Source of the DNA: Deltaproteobacteria bacterium
GTDB lineage: Bacteria; Bdellovibrionota; Bdellovibrionia; Bdellovibrionales; Bdellovibrionaceae
Length of the DNA: 64,000 nt
Assembly (NCBI GenBank): GCA_017302835.1
Contig: JAFLCC010000002.1
Coordinates: forward strand, 62,001 to 126,000
Reading direction: 5' to 3'
Every line of letters starts with the position of its first letter. Position 1 is the first letter of the stretch. The notes below the pieces were generated by a model. That model was not told the origin of the DNA and did not search any database. It saw nothing but the letters and a program-made list of their open reading frames with translations. Shown in pieces: positions 18,971-27,098 of the stretch. Both the position numbers and the translations under genes were made by a program.

Positions 18971-19011
18971 CTTCTTATTTTTGAGAAGTCTACTTCTTAT
19001 TTTTGAGAAGT
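18971..19011. repeat. Two tandem 19-bp palindromic units
   Basis: CTTCTTATTTTTGAGAAGT occurs twice, at 18971-18989 and 18993-19011, with a 22-base period. Each copy is itself an inverted repeat (ACTTCT/AGAAGT arms around eight bases, counting the flanking A). The pair lies immediately upstream of the likely start of the decayed ATPase, a position that would suit an operator for a dimeric repressor. Confidence 0.6.
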
Positions 19012-19129
19012 GGACTTGTGGAAAAAATTTAACATAATCAGTATGAAAAATTTGATATTGCCTAATTGAATGGCTCAAACAATAGAGTCAATTAAAACTA
19101 TGGAATTCTTTTTAGTTTTATAAAGATGG

Positions 19130-20428
19130 TTATGGGTAATAAGATCTTAAACACCGGTTAAAAAAACCGTTTGGATTTTGTGAAAATCGAGCGTATTCAG
19201 TTGATATTCTTGCAATGAATGGAGCGAACATAAGATCCAGATGTCCATTTATTTCGGACCTAAAAAATCTCATATTGGGATTTCTTTTTTTCATCTGATC
19301 AAAATCTTTTTTAATCAAATCAGCATTTGCTAACTGATCTCTATCGCCAGCTACAACGAAGGTAGGAACGGTTATTGGCGCCATTTTTCCCATATCTTTT
19401 TGATTTCTGAATTTCATATTTTTCAAAGAATTAACGATATCGGAGTGTGGATCAGAATGATTGGTGGCTAACATCGCACCAAGTTTAGTTTTAAAATCTC
19501 CAAACTCATCTAAATTTCCGACGGCATTAATGAATGGCCGAATAAAATTGTCAGGTATGAATGGGCTTAGTTTATCAAATGCACTTCTTAAAATGGATTT
19601 AATTCCATTAATAGTTGAATAAGAGCTTCCTCCCAAGCCAATAGGTAAAAATCCGTTAAAAATTGGCGCTTTAGAGCCAAGAATTTTTGAAATTATTTTC
19701 ACTAGTTCTTCAACGGCTGGCCCAAGACCCTCTAACGAGTTCGGAGGTGAACCGACAAAGATATTTCCCTTAATCATCTTTTGTCTTTTTCTTCCGGTAT
19801 CCTCATCATAGACATGACTACCTAAATTATTAATCTCTATGAGTCCTTTTTCCCAATCTTTTAGGGTCATTCCCCCCATTGAAAAACCCATAACCATTAG
19901 CTCTCTAGGTGATTCTTTAATTCCTTGATCTAAATTTTCTTGTTTCTTCATTTCTAGAATAGCAGGGATAGTTATGTCGTAGGAACGAACAATATTTACA
20001 AAACCATAATCACCAGGTTTATATGGTGTGGTTTTCGACTCTTCTCCAGGATTTCCAGAGCCCAGGTGGTTACTCATAAAAACATCGAAACCCTGATGGT
20101 AAAAAAAACGTCCAGCAAACTCCATCATGGAATAATTATTTGTAAATCCATGTGAAAGAAAAATGGCTGGCGCTCCGATTCGACGGTAACGTTTAAAAAA
20201 TATTTCAATTTTTCTTTTTTCTTGGTGCCTTGATTTTGATTCGTCGGGAATCTCGTCTTCCCAAATAAAGGATTCTTGTTCACTTTGAGCTATAGTCTCA
20301 AAATTGGATAATCTAGAGCTTTGTAAGGTCTCATCAATACAGGATTCAGATCGGCAATTTAATTGGGCTCCCCAGCTAGGAACAAAGAAAAAAAACAATA
20401 AATGAATGATTCTGGAAAACAACCGCAT
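19130..20428 (-). CDS. Secreted alpha/beta hydrolase (lipase/esterase-like)
   Basis: Exported alpha/beta-hydrolase of 432 residues with an N-terminal signal (MRLFSRIIHLLFFFFVPSWGA). The nucleophile elbow is GFSMGG, preceded by the oxyanion region SHGFTNNYSMMEFAG; the acid is probably the Asp of VVAGDRDQLA and the base the His of EINGHLDLMF. This order is that of lipases and cholesteryl-ester-hydrolase-like enzymes. Four cysteines early and late may form disulfides. The ATG has only a weak ribosome site. The substrate, perhaps a membrane lipid, cannot be deduced. Confidence 0.8.
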   Translation of the reverse strand: MRLFSRIIHLLFFFFVPSWGAQLNCRSESCIDETLQSSRLSNFETIAQSEQESFIWEDEIPDESKSRHQEKRKIEIFFKRYRRIGAPAIFLSHGFTNNYSMMEFAGRFFYHQGFDVFMSNHLGSGNPGEESKTTPYKPGDYGFVNIVRSYDITIPAILEMKKQENLDQGIKESPRELMVMGFSMGGMTLKDWEKGLIEINNLGSHVYDEDTGRKRQKMIKGNIFVGSPPNSLEGLGPAVEELVKIISKILGSKAPIFNGFLPIGLGGSSYSTINGIKSILRSAFDKLSPFIPDNFIRPFINAVGNLDEFGDFKTKLGAMLATNHSDPHSDIVNSLKNMKFRNQKDMGKMAPITVPTFVVAGDRDQLANADLIKKDFDQMKKRNPNMRFFRSEINGHLDLMFAPFIARISTEYARFSQNPNGFFNRCLRSYYP

Positions 20429-20565
20429 AGGAAAGTGACGTTCACATTTTATGCCAATAGTAAATATAACCCATAATTTGAGCTATTTAACACAAAAAGG
20501 AGCTAAGAGATTCTGAATGTTTATTTTTTTGGACTCCAATCCATTTTTAAATATATATTTATTTT

Positions 20566-21084
20566 ATGAACAACGAGAATAAATCAACAAACGATTCAAC
20601 AAAGGAATTAATAAAAAAACAAGATTTCTCAAAGAGAATTATCATTAGTAGCGAAAAGCAGACAGCGGAATTATGGCAGGGCGGTACACTTCGAAAAACT
20701 TATCTCATTTCAACGGCCCAAAATGGCTTGGGATGCAGCGAAGGCAGTTACTGCACTCCATATGGGAAACTGAGAGTGTTATCAAAAATAGGCGACGGAC
20801 TTCCGATGGGTGCGGTCTTGCGCTCAAGGGTCTCTACTGGGGAGATTTGGCCTAACAACTCGAATGATTCTGACGAAGATCTTGTTCTGACGAGAGTGCT
20901 TTGGCTGGAAGGGGTGGAGGAACATAACTTAAACACTCAATTTCGGTTTATCTATTTACATGGGACCAATCATGAATCCATGCTAGGTAAAGCTGTTTCC
21001 CATGGCTGTATTCGTTTTAGAAATAAAGACATTTTAGAATTGTATGATAGTGTTGATGTTGGCACTGAAGTTAAGGTTGTATGA
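20566..21084 (+). CDS. L,D-transpeptidase (YkuD domain) without signal peptide
   Basis: YkuD-fold cysteine transpeptidase: the motif YLHGTN...SHGCIRF holds the catalytic His and Cys (Cys about residue 148). Such enzymes make 3-3 cross-links or attach proteins to peptidoglycan. The 172-residue protein begins with a charged, Asn/Ser/Lys-rich stretch and has no signal peptide or membrane helix, unusual for an enzyme whose substrate is periplasmic. No ribosome site is visible before the ATG at 20566. Its stop overlaps the start of the M24 gene (ATGA), so the two are translationally coupled. Alternative roles, such as a cytoplasmic amidase-like activity, are possible. Confidence 0.85.
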   Translation: MNNENKSTNDSTKELIKKQDFSKRIIISSEKQTAELWQGGTLRKTYLISTAQNGLGCSEGSYCTPYGKLRVLSKIGDGLPMGAVLRSRVSTGEIWPNNSNDSDEDLVLTRVLWLEGVEEHNLNTQFRFIYLHGTNHESMLGKAVSHGCIRFRNKDILELYDSVDVGTEVKVV

Positions 21085-21758
21085 AAAATACTGAAAGTGA
21101 ATATGCAGGCGATAACTATGAAAGAACTGGAGCTAAATTTAACTTAGATATTTTTCTAAATGCCAGAGAGATGTGTATTTCCACAACTCATAAGATTATC
21201 TCAGAAATTCAATCAGGAATGAATGAAAAAGACATCAAAGATTTGGTAGACAAACATTTTTCAAAAATTGGCGTTACTAAATTCTGGCATCCGACGAAAA
21301 TTAGAATTCAATCAGATACCATGAAAAGTTTTAGGGAATTGTCAGATCCTCATTTGAAATGTGCCATTGGGGATATTTGTTTCTTAGATTTAGGGCCTGT
21401 GATTCAAGAACATGAGGCAGATTATGGCAAAACATTTTTAGTTGGAAAATCAGAAACAAATAGTCTGATTCAAACTTGTCATGCGATTTTTGACAGTTGC
21501 GCGCAAAAGTGGAAATTAGAAAGATTATCAGGAAAAAAATTATTTGAATATGCCAATGAATTAGCTAAGAAACAAGGTTATAAATTAAATCCGATGATGT
21601 CAGGCCATCGGTTAGGTGATTTTCCTCATAAGCTATTCTCCTCTGAAAAATTGTTTGAAATAGAATCAGTACCAACTAAGAATTTGTGGGTTTTAGAAAT
21701 ACACATTATTGATGAATCAAAAAATACCGGCGCCTTTTTCGAAGATATTTTACTTTAA
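21081..21758 (+). CDS. M24 family metallopeptidase (single domain)
   Basis: Pita-bread-fold peptidase of the aminopeptidase P/methionine aminopeptidase clan. All five metal ligands can be placed: Asp in FLDLGP, Asp in EADYGKTF, His in GHRLGD, Glu in VLEIHI and Glu in FFEDILL. 225 residues means the catalytic domain only, without the N-terminal creatinase domain. No export signal, so cytoplasmic. It overlaps the YkuD gene by 4 bases. The last 132 bases are duplicated at 24535-24666, about 96% identical, so the gene end marks one border of a rearrangement. Confidence 0.85.
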   Translation: MKNTESEYAGDNYERTGAKFNLDIFLNAREMCISTTHKIISEIQSGMNEKDIKDLVDKHFSKIGVTKFWHPTKIRIQSDTMKSFRELSDPHLKCAIGDICFLDLGPVIQEHEADYGKTFLVGKSETNSLIQTCHAIFDSCAQKWKLERLSGKKLFEYANELAKKQGYKLNPMMSGHRLGDFPHKLFSSEKLFEIESVPTKNLWVLEIHIIDESKNTGAFFEDILL

Positions 21759-21828
21759 GTCAAATTGATTTGGCTAAAAAACAAGTCGTTTGGAAATATT
21801 CAATTGGAACTTCTACAAATATGTTCAA

Positions 21829-23571
21829 TTAAGTTTCAGGATTGTTTTTCAAAGCTGAACAAGAACTAGTTTGGGTGTTTGTGTCAACCAGGCACTTCTC
21901 TAATTCGTCGGCGTCTTCTTTTTTAAATTTTTTTTCTGATATCCAATTTCGAGCCCTAGTTTTCCAGTCTGGTCCCTTAACAGAATTATTAATTTCTTTT
22001 AAAGCCTGATGTAGATCTTGAGGATTTTCTTTGGCTATAGATTCTAAAAATTCTTTTCTAGGAAAGTTTTCTATTTTCGAAAAGGAAATGGATCGATCCA
22101 GTTCTGAAAGCAATTGCTTACGTTCTTTTGCGTTTAAACGAGTATCTGATTTAATACTTTCAATAAGTGAGTTATATTTTTGAGATATACCTAAAATTGC
22201 AATTTGTTGATCCCGTTTTAGTTTTCTAGCTTGGGAGAAATTATTTAAAGCAACAGTTCCAGAAAGTGCTGCTAAACCTAAATCAGTTAAACATTCTGAA
22301 TGATTGATCTGTGAAGTTAATTCAAGATCAATACCGTTATTTTTTTGATTTTCTACACGGGAACAAATAGAACTTTCCATCTTTTGATAATGAGGTGAAC
22401 AAGAGTCAACAATACTTTTGACGACTTCGGTTGTTGAAATCGACGTATTGGCGACACTTGAAATTACATGTCCTAATTTTGCGGCCCTTTGTGTGGCTAT
22501 TCCAATTTGTGCCAAACGACTTAACATTAAGGCAGCTCCTCCAAAAAAAATTGTAACCCCCCCAATGACAACAGAGTTTGCTATGGATGAAATTTTTTCT
22601 CCTTTTCCGTATTTGGAATCTAGATCACATTGTATTTGAGCAAACTGCGAATTTTGATTAACCTTTCGATTTAATATATTTGCTCCAATCCCTGACTGAA
22701 TCGTAGCAACTTTAAAATAGTAATCTTTGTCATACATTCCATTTATTTTAGAAAACTTAACTTGTTCTTCTGAAATTGATATGAGCTTTCTGTTGACAAC
22801 TTGCGATTGAAAACTGTCAGAGTTATCTTCATAGAAATATTTTTTTAATTCATTTAAATCTGGATTTTTTCCAGAGGCATAAGTATTATGAATTTTTTTA
22901 ATTATTTTAAATTTTACAAAACTGGATACTTCCGGATCTTCAGAAAACAACAAGGAATTCTCTAGAACAGCTATCTCGTTTGTCAACTTCTCTATTTTAA
23001 GTTTTGGAGATAAAGTTGGATCCGCTGAAAATACTGGATTACTTGCTTTTATAAAGTTCAACTCCCTTTCCTTTTGCGCAATTTGAAAACTGCTTTCAAC
23101 AAGTTTATCAACAATTCGTTTTTGGGCTTCTTGGGCTTCTTTTATAGAATTATTATTCGTGGGCTTTGAATCAATATTGCGGTTTGAGGGGCTAATAGAC
23201 TTCAATTTATTTTGTAATTCTGGAAATTGAACATTTAGCTTTTTATTTGCTTCGTCTTGGTCCTTAAAAGCTGAATTGTCATCCGTGTTTAATCTGCTCC
23301 AATAGGTAAATTGACATTGATTCTGTATACTTTGCTCCTTTAGAGCTTCATCAAAATATGATTTCGTTAGCAGGTCTTTGCTGAGGTTTTGATTTATCTG
23401 TGACGAGTCCTCAGATTTCGAACAAGTTCCATTGCCTCCGGCAAAACTAGAAGAAGCACACTTTTCTGCAAATTGATTGTACCAGAACTCATTAACACTT
23501 GAACGCAACCAATCGTAGGTTTGGGCCTCCGATTTAAATACTAAAAAAGAAAGAATAAAAAATAAATACAT
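21829..23571 (-). CDS. Secreted or membrane-anchored protein, unknown
   Basis: About 580 residues starting MYLFFILSFLVFKSEA, a Sec signal; a GTG at 23604 could add eleven residues, and neither start has a good ribosome site. The first 300 mature residues are polar, helical and coiled-coil-like. A hydrophobic segment near 320-345 (VVIGGVTIFFGGAALML) could span a membrane, followed by a further weakly hydrophobic stretch and a charged tail (KERKQLLSELDRS). At least six cysteines are spread along it. No family recognised. It diverges from 23695 with a 120-base shared promoter region, and both lie inside the 2.8 kb repeat-bracketed segment. Confidence 0.6.
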   Translation of the reverse strand: MYLFFILSFLVFKSEAQTYDWLRSSVNEFWYNQFAEKCASSSFAGGNGTCSKSEDSSQINQNLSKDLLTKSYFDEALKEQSIQNQCQFTYWSRLNTDDNSAFKDQDEANKKLNVQFPELQNKLKSISPSNRNIDSKPTNNNSIKEAQEAQKRIVDKLVESSFQIAQKERELNFIKASNPVFSADPTLSPKLKIEKLTNEIAVLENSLLFSEDPEVSSFVKFKIIKKIHNTYASGKNPDLNELKKYFYEDNSDSFQSQVVNRKLISISEEQVKFSKINGMYDKDYYFKVATIQSGIGANILNRKVNQNSQFAQIQCDLDSKYGKGEKISSIANSVVIGGVTIFFGGAALMLSRLAQIGIATQRAAKLGHVISSVANTSISTTEVVKSIVDSCSPHYQKMESSICSRVENQKNNGIDLELTSQINHSECLTDLGLAALSGTVALNNFSQARKLKRDQQIAILGISQKYNSLIESIKSDTRLNAKERKQLLSELDRSISFSKIENFPRKEFLESIAKENPQDLHQALKEINNSVKGPDWKTRARNWISEKKFKKEDADELEKCLVDTNTQTSSCSALKNNPET

Positions 23572-23694
23572 TACTTTAAACTTATCGGAAGTGAGTAAAG
23601 TCACAGAACACGACTAGAGTATGGTTTAATAAAAAAATTGCGATTTTGTTAGCTCAAGGGCTAAAAAAATAGATTTAATCTCCGATATAAGTAA

Positions 23695-24432
23695 ATGAAT
23701 TTAGTAAAAATAGTTATTACAATTATGATTCTATTCGAGTCTTGTTTTGGATTAAGACAAATACCACCAAGAGATCAGAGAGAAAAAGCTGTATGTCATA
23801 CTACTTTTAAGGCAGCCATGCATGGAGTCTTCTACGATGAAAAAGGCAAATTATTGCGCCCGGTGCCCTTGAGTGATTCGTCCATGGTGATTGATTCTAA
23901 TTTGATTAAAGTTTTTGAGGAAGTGCGAAAAGGTAATGCTGGAATAAGCCGTCAACAACGTTATTCGGCTCTAATTAAACTAATAAAAACGAAAAAAAAA
24001 CATGGGGAAGATATTCACTTTTGGATATCTAATCGAACAGCGAAAGAAATAAATGATGGAAAAGTTGCAGAATTAATTCCCGAGGGCACTAGACTTGTCC
24101 CTATTTCAGATTCGCGATCTTCTGACCTTTATCGCGATTTAAATAGGGAAATTGAAAAACTAGAAGTAGGCGGAGTTAGTGCAACCTCTTATAAGGACAG
24201 AGAAACTATTACTGATTTATTTTTTGCAGAGAAAAATAATCAGGGGGTAGTTCCTACATTTGTAACAGCTGATCATCAAGTTATAAGGCCTCTTTGTGCC
24301 TTAAATCCACTTTGTGCAGAATTGAAAGGTTATATGAAATTGATTAAAGAACAGTTTGCTGAAGGTTTTGAAGTTACCGTAAAGGACTTATTAGGAAAAG
24401 ATAGAACAATTCGCGTTATTCCATTTAATTAA
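23695..24432 (+). CDS. Secreted protein, possibly PIN-like nuclease fold
   Basis: 245 residues with an N-terminal signal-like stretch (MNLVKIVITIMILFESCFG). The C-terminal half contains KDRETITDLFFAEK and GVVPTFVTADHQVIRPLC: an Asp-containing helix followed by a strand ending T-A-D, the arrangement seen in PIN-type metal-dependent nucleases. This is a weak structural guess. Two cysteine pairs occur near the ends (AVCH, PLCALNPLC). No ribosome site. The gene is divergent from 21829 and precedes a copied piece of the M24 gene. Not a recognised family. Confidence 0.55.
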   Translation: MNLVKIVITIMILFESCFGLRQIPPRDQREKAVCHTTFKAAMHGVFYDEKGKLLRPVPLSDSSMVIDSNLIKVFEEVRKGNAGISRQQRYSALIKLIKTKKKHGEDIHFWISNRTAKEINDGKVAELIPEGTRLVPISDSRSSDLYRDLNREIEKLEVGGVSATSYKDRETITDLFFAEKNNQGVVPTFVTADHQVIRPLCALNPLCAELKGYMKLIKEQFAEGFEVTVKDLLGKDRTIRVIPFN

Positions 24433-24534
24433 ATAATGTACTATTCCAGAGGTTTTATACAACGAGGGTATCGTACAAGCTTAATCCATTCCCAGAATGA
24501 AATTCTCTTTTAACAATAAATGGAGTTGTAGGTC

Positions 24535-24666
24535 CATAAGCTGTTCTCCTCTGAAAAATTGTTTGAAATAGAATCAGTAACAACTAAGAATTTGTGGGTT
24601 TTAGAAATACACATTATTGATGAATCAAAAAAAGCCGGCGCCTTTTTCGAAGACATTTTACTTTAA
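24535..24666 (+). pseudogene. Duplicated 3' end of the M24 peptidase gene
   Basis: Identical in frame and length to the last 132 bases of the M24 gene (21627-21758, offset 2908), including the stop, with about five substitutions. It encodes HKLFSSEKLFEIES through GAFFEDILL but has no upstream part. The reading frame is still open, so the copy is recent or under conversion with the parent. Homology begins abruptly at CATAAGCT. The 5' flank (24433-24534) shows no gene. Confidence 0.92.
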
Positions 24667-24673
24667 AAAAAGG

Positions 24674-25432
24674 TCAGTTTGTTTGATCAGAACTAGGATA
24701 TGCAGATATCAGAGTTGGTTTGGCGTCTTTGGGCGCTAACGGGTCAACGAAGAAAATAAGATCGATGTTCATTATAATATTCTGACCTAAATTAATACGT
24801 CCTTTAATTTTGAAACGGTCACTATCTTGAAAAAATATTTTTTGATTTGAAAAATGTCGGTAAATCAAAGCTATTTTTTTAACAATATTTAATTGGTCCC
24901 AATCTCTTGGGAAAAAATGTTTCATATTGGTTTTGTTTGTATTATGTTTTAGACCTGTTTTTTGTTGAGGAAATATCTCTTGCGGAAAACGAATAGCGGT
25001 CACTCCATTTTTAAAAGTTTTAATATCTTGTGGATTTAGTTCAAAATGATTTTTCAGTCCAACATGCAGTGATAGGAATCTATGAAATCCTTCAACAGTA
25101 TGAAGACCTCCAGATAAAATAAGATCATTGCCATCTAATTTATAATCTCCATAAAGTATATGTGAAAGAGTTTTGGGTGATATTTGAAATGGTAAATTGG
25201 TATTTTGAATATATTTTAACGCCTCATCCGATAATGGGGCGCTATTAAGGACGGTAATAATTTCATCAAGGCTGGATTCTTGGTCACTTGAAATTATTGT
25301 TGGTTTCTTATAATAATCGAAACACCTATTATTAAGTGAAAAGCCATCTGTTTTTGCATTTGTACTAAAAATTAAAGCAAAAATTAAATAGAAAAACTGG
25401 CGAGGTTGGAAAATAGAATTAAATTTAATCAT
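24674..25432 (-). CDS. Secreted EndoU-like nuclease
   Basis: Signal peptide (FYLIFALIFSTNAKT) followed by a domain that matches the pattern of bacterial EndoU (PF14436-like) RNases. Counting from an alternative TTG start at 25453, the pattern is SHILYGD (His 98), SGGLHTVEGF (His 118), NGVTAIRFP, a Lys-rich segment leading to HFFPRDW (179-185), then a GRINLG strand and a final LISAYP. EndoU enzymes cut RNA using two His and a Lys, and bacterial ones are toxin domains of CDI and Rhs proteins or stand-alone effectors. Here the domain is stand-alone and exported. Start ATG at 25432 is preferred over the TTG; the ribosome site is poor. A lipoprotein gene lies 108 bases upstream, same strand. Family call is pattern-based. 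Confidence 0.7.
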   Translation of the reverse strand: MIKFNSIFQPRQFFYLIFALIFSTNAKTDGFSLNNRCFDYYKKPTIISSDQESSLDEIITVLNSAPLSDEALKYIQNTNLPFQISPKTLSHILYGDYKLDGNDLILSGGLHTVEGFHRFLSLHVGLKNHFELNPQDIKTFKNGVTAIRFPQEIFPQQKTGLKHNTNKTNMKHFFPRDWDQLNIVKKIALIYRHFSNQKIFFQDSDRFKIKGRINLGQNIIMNIDLIFFVDPLAPKDAKPTLISAYPSSDQTN

Positions 25433-25540
25433 CACATAAATAATTAACAGCAAAATTCATACCTGATATTTTGCTATTGATGTGAAATAATATACAGCCG
25501 TAATAACTTTAAACAGTTGTTTTCAACGAAAACAAAAAAC

Positions 25541-26332
25541 TTATTTAGAAAACTTCCGTTCTAAGATCGTATCAGATAGTGTTAGCTCTTTATCATTCAT
25601 GCTGTTAAACGACAATGTAGCCTTTTGGTGTTCGAAAAAACCTTTATCGTCGTTAAAAAGAAACCATTGGCTAATGAATTGTGCTTTAAGGAATGTATAT
25701 TTCTCTTCTGGATCAATATTTTCTAGCCAGTTAAGATAAGATTTTTGATCGCAGCTTTTTTCATGAAGGTCAGTTGGAATTTTATCGGAGGTGAGATAGG
25801 GGATACTTTTGGTTTCAAGAATATCTAGATCAAGAGTTGCAAATTGGCCTTTTTCGTTACTTTGATGGGTAGCCGGAGCTTTTTTTGGATTTAAGTTGTT
25901 TCCCTTCATAAATAGGGTGCAAGAGACAGGAACAATTTCCTTATTTGCCAAAGCGATAGCTTCTTTCTCAGTTTCTTCCCATGCTTGCTTAGAATCCTGT
26001 GGAGTCAGTTTACTGGTTGCCAACAGTATTTTTTGATTAATCGCATCTAGTTTAGTTTTATAAACTTTATCTGGAGTTGATTCCATATAATAGCTCAATA
26101 CATGGTTCAATCTTACTTCAATCGAGTTATCTTTTTTAAAGATTATCGAATGTCTATAATTTGATTTTTCAATGTATTCAATATCTGAATTGCTTTCATT
26201 GAGAGCATTTGTTTTGAAACCGTTATAGGTATTTTCATCAAAACTTTCTTTTTGTTCTTCTTTTTTTTCTCCGCAAGAGATAAGACAAAATATAAGAATT
26301 GTGAATAAGATTTTAGTTATCGCTGTTTTCAT
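25541..26332 (-). CDS. Lipoprotein upstream of EndoU-like gene (possible immunity partner)
   Basis: 263 residues from the ATG at 26332, chosen because AAGGAG lies 7 bases upstream and a lipoprotein signal follows at once (MKTAITKILFTILIFCLISC, lipobox LISC then GEKK, which suggests outer-membrane sorting). The mature part is charged with no cysteine pattern beyond HEKSCDQ. No family recognised. It is the gene immediately before the secreted EndoU-like nuclease on the same strand, so it could be a periplasm-facing immunity or carrier protein; this is inference from position only. Confidence 0.6.
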   Translation of the reverse strand: MKTAITKILFTILIFCLISCGEKKEEQKESFDENTYNGFKTNALNESNSDIEYIEKSNYRHSIIFKKDNSIEVRLNHVLSYYMESTPDKVYKTKLDAINQKILLATSKLTPQDSKQAWEETEKEAIALANKEIVPVSCTLFMKGNNLNPKKAPATHQSNEKGQFATLDLDILETKSIPYLTSDKIPTDLHEKSCDQKSYLNWLENIDPEEKYTFLKAQFISQWFLFNDDKGFFEHQKATLSFNSMNDKELTLSDTILERKFSK

Positions 26333-26441
26333 ATAGTAGCTCCTTTTTAATAAATTTTTTGACTCATTCATTGAATACATTTTTTATAAAGCACTTGAAT
26401 TTAAGAAAATAGAACAATTGCGTAAATAGTAAGCGGATTTA

Positions 26442-26457
26442 TTTACTTATCAGTAAA
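26442..26457. promoter_or_regulatory. Small palindrome in divergent promoter region
   Basis: TTTACT-TATC-AGTAAA, a perfect six-base inverted repeat, lies in the 250-base AT-rich spacer between the leftward lipoprotein gene and the rightward gene at 26583. The position suits an operator for either gene; no other evidence. Confidence 0.2.
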
Positions 26458-26582
26458 CGAAAAAATCTCTATTTACCTTTTTACCTGTCAAAAACAAATA
26501 CAGCGAAATTTTTTCATAAATAAATTAAAGTCAGTCAAATTTTTAATTTAATAAACACTAAACAAACAAAAAAGGAGATTTT

Positions 26583-27044
26583 ATGAAAATAGCAATTTTG
26601 GCGATGATGGTGATTTCATCACTTTCTTTCGCAGCAACTACACCTGAAGTATGTCAACTAGCCATTAATGGTCGAGTTACAGGTGCCATGATCTATAAAA
26701 CTCAAGGCAGTGGATTTTTTGATCAAGCTTCTCAATACGCTAAACAACATGGAGTGTGTGTGAAAGCTAGCTTATTGTGGTCAAACAATGGTGTTCGAGT
26801 ATACTCCGCTAATGGGGCTCGAGTTGGTGGTAAAGGTGGCAGCGAGTATTCATCGCTTTCTCAACAAGCAAACTATTCTTGTGTTGATTTCGCTTGTATT
26901 GCTGTTGTTGATAGCAAAGCCCAAACTGGAACAGGATATGGAACTGGTACCGTTGTGCGACCTGGTTCTAGAATTTCTACTCCCGCTACACCGGCTTATG
27001 TACCTCCTACCTATGTCGAAGTTTCTAGTGGAAGTGCTGATTAA
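26583..27044 (+). CDS. Small secreted protein
   Basis: 153 residues with a textbook signal peptide (MKIAILAMMVISSLSFA) and an AAAGGAG ribosome site 6 bases before the ATG. The mature domain has four cysteines (EVCQ, GVCV, YSCVDFACI), likely two disulfides, and a Gly/Thr/Pro-rich tail (TGTGYGTGT, then TPATPAYVPP) resembling a flexible linker. No family recognised. The next gene, 54 bases on, is also secreted and probably shares the transcript. Confidence 0.6.
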   Translation: MKIAILAMMVISSLSFAATTPEVCQLAINGRVTGAMIYKTQGSGFFDQASQYAKQHGVCVKASLLWSNNGVRVYSANGARVGGKGGSEYSSLSQQANYSCVDFACIAVVDSKAQTGTGYGTGTVVRPGSRISTPATPAYVPPTYVEVSSGSAD

Positions 27045-27098
27045 TCTGGAATTTCAATCGTGAGTGTTCCTTGTTGGTGTTGATTAGGAGGAGTCTAT

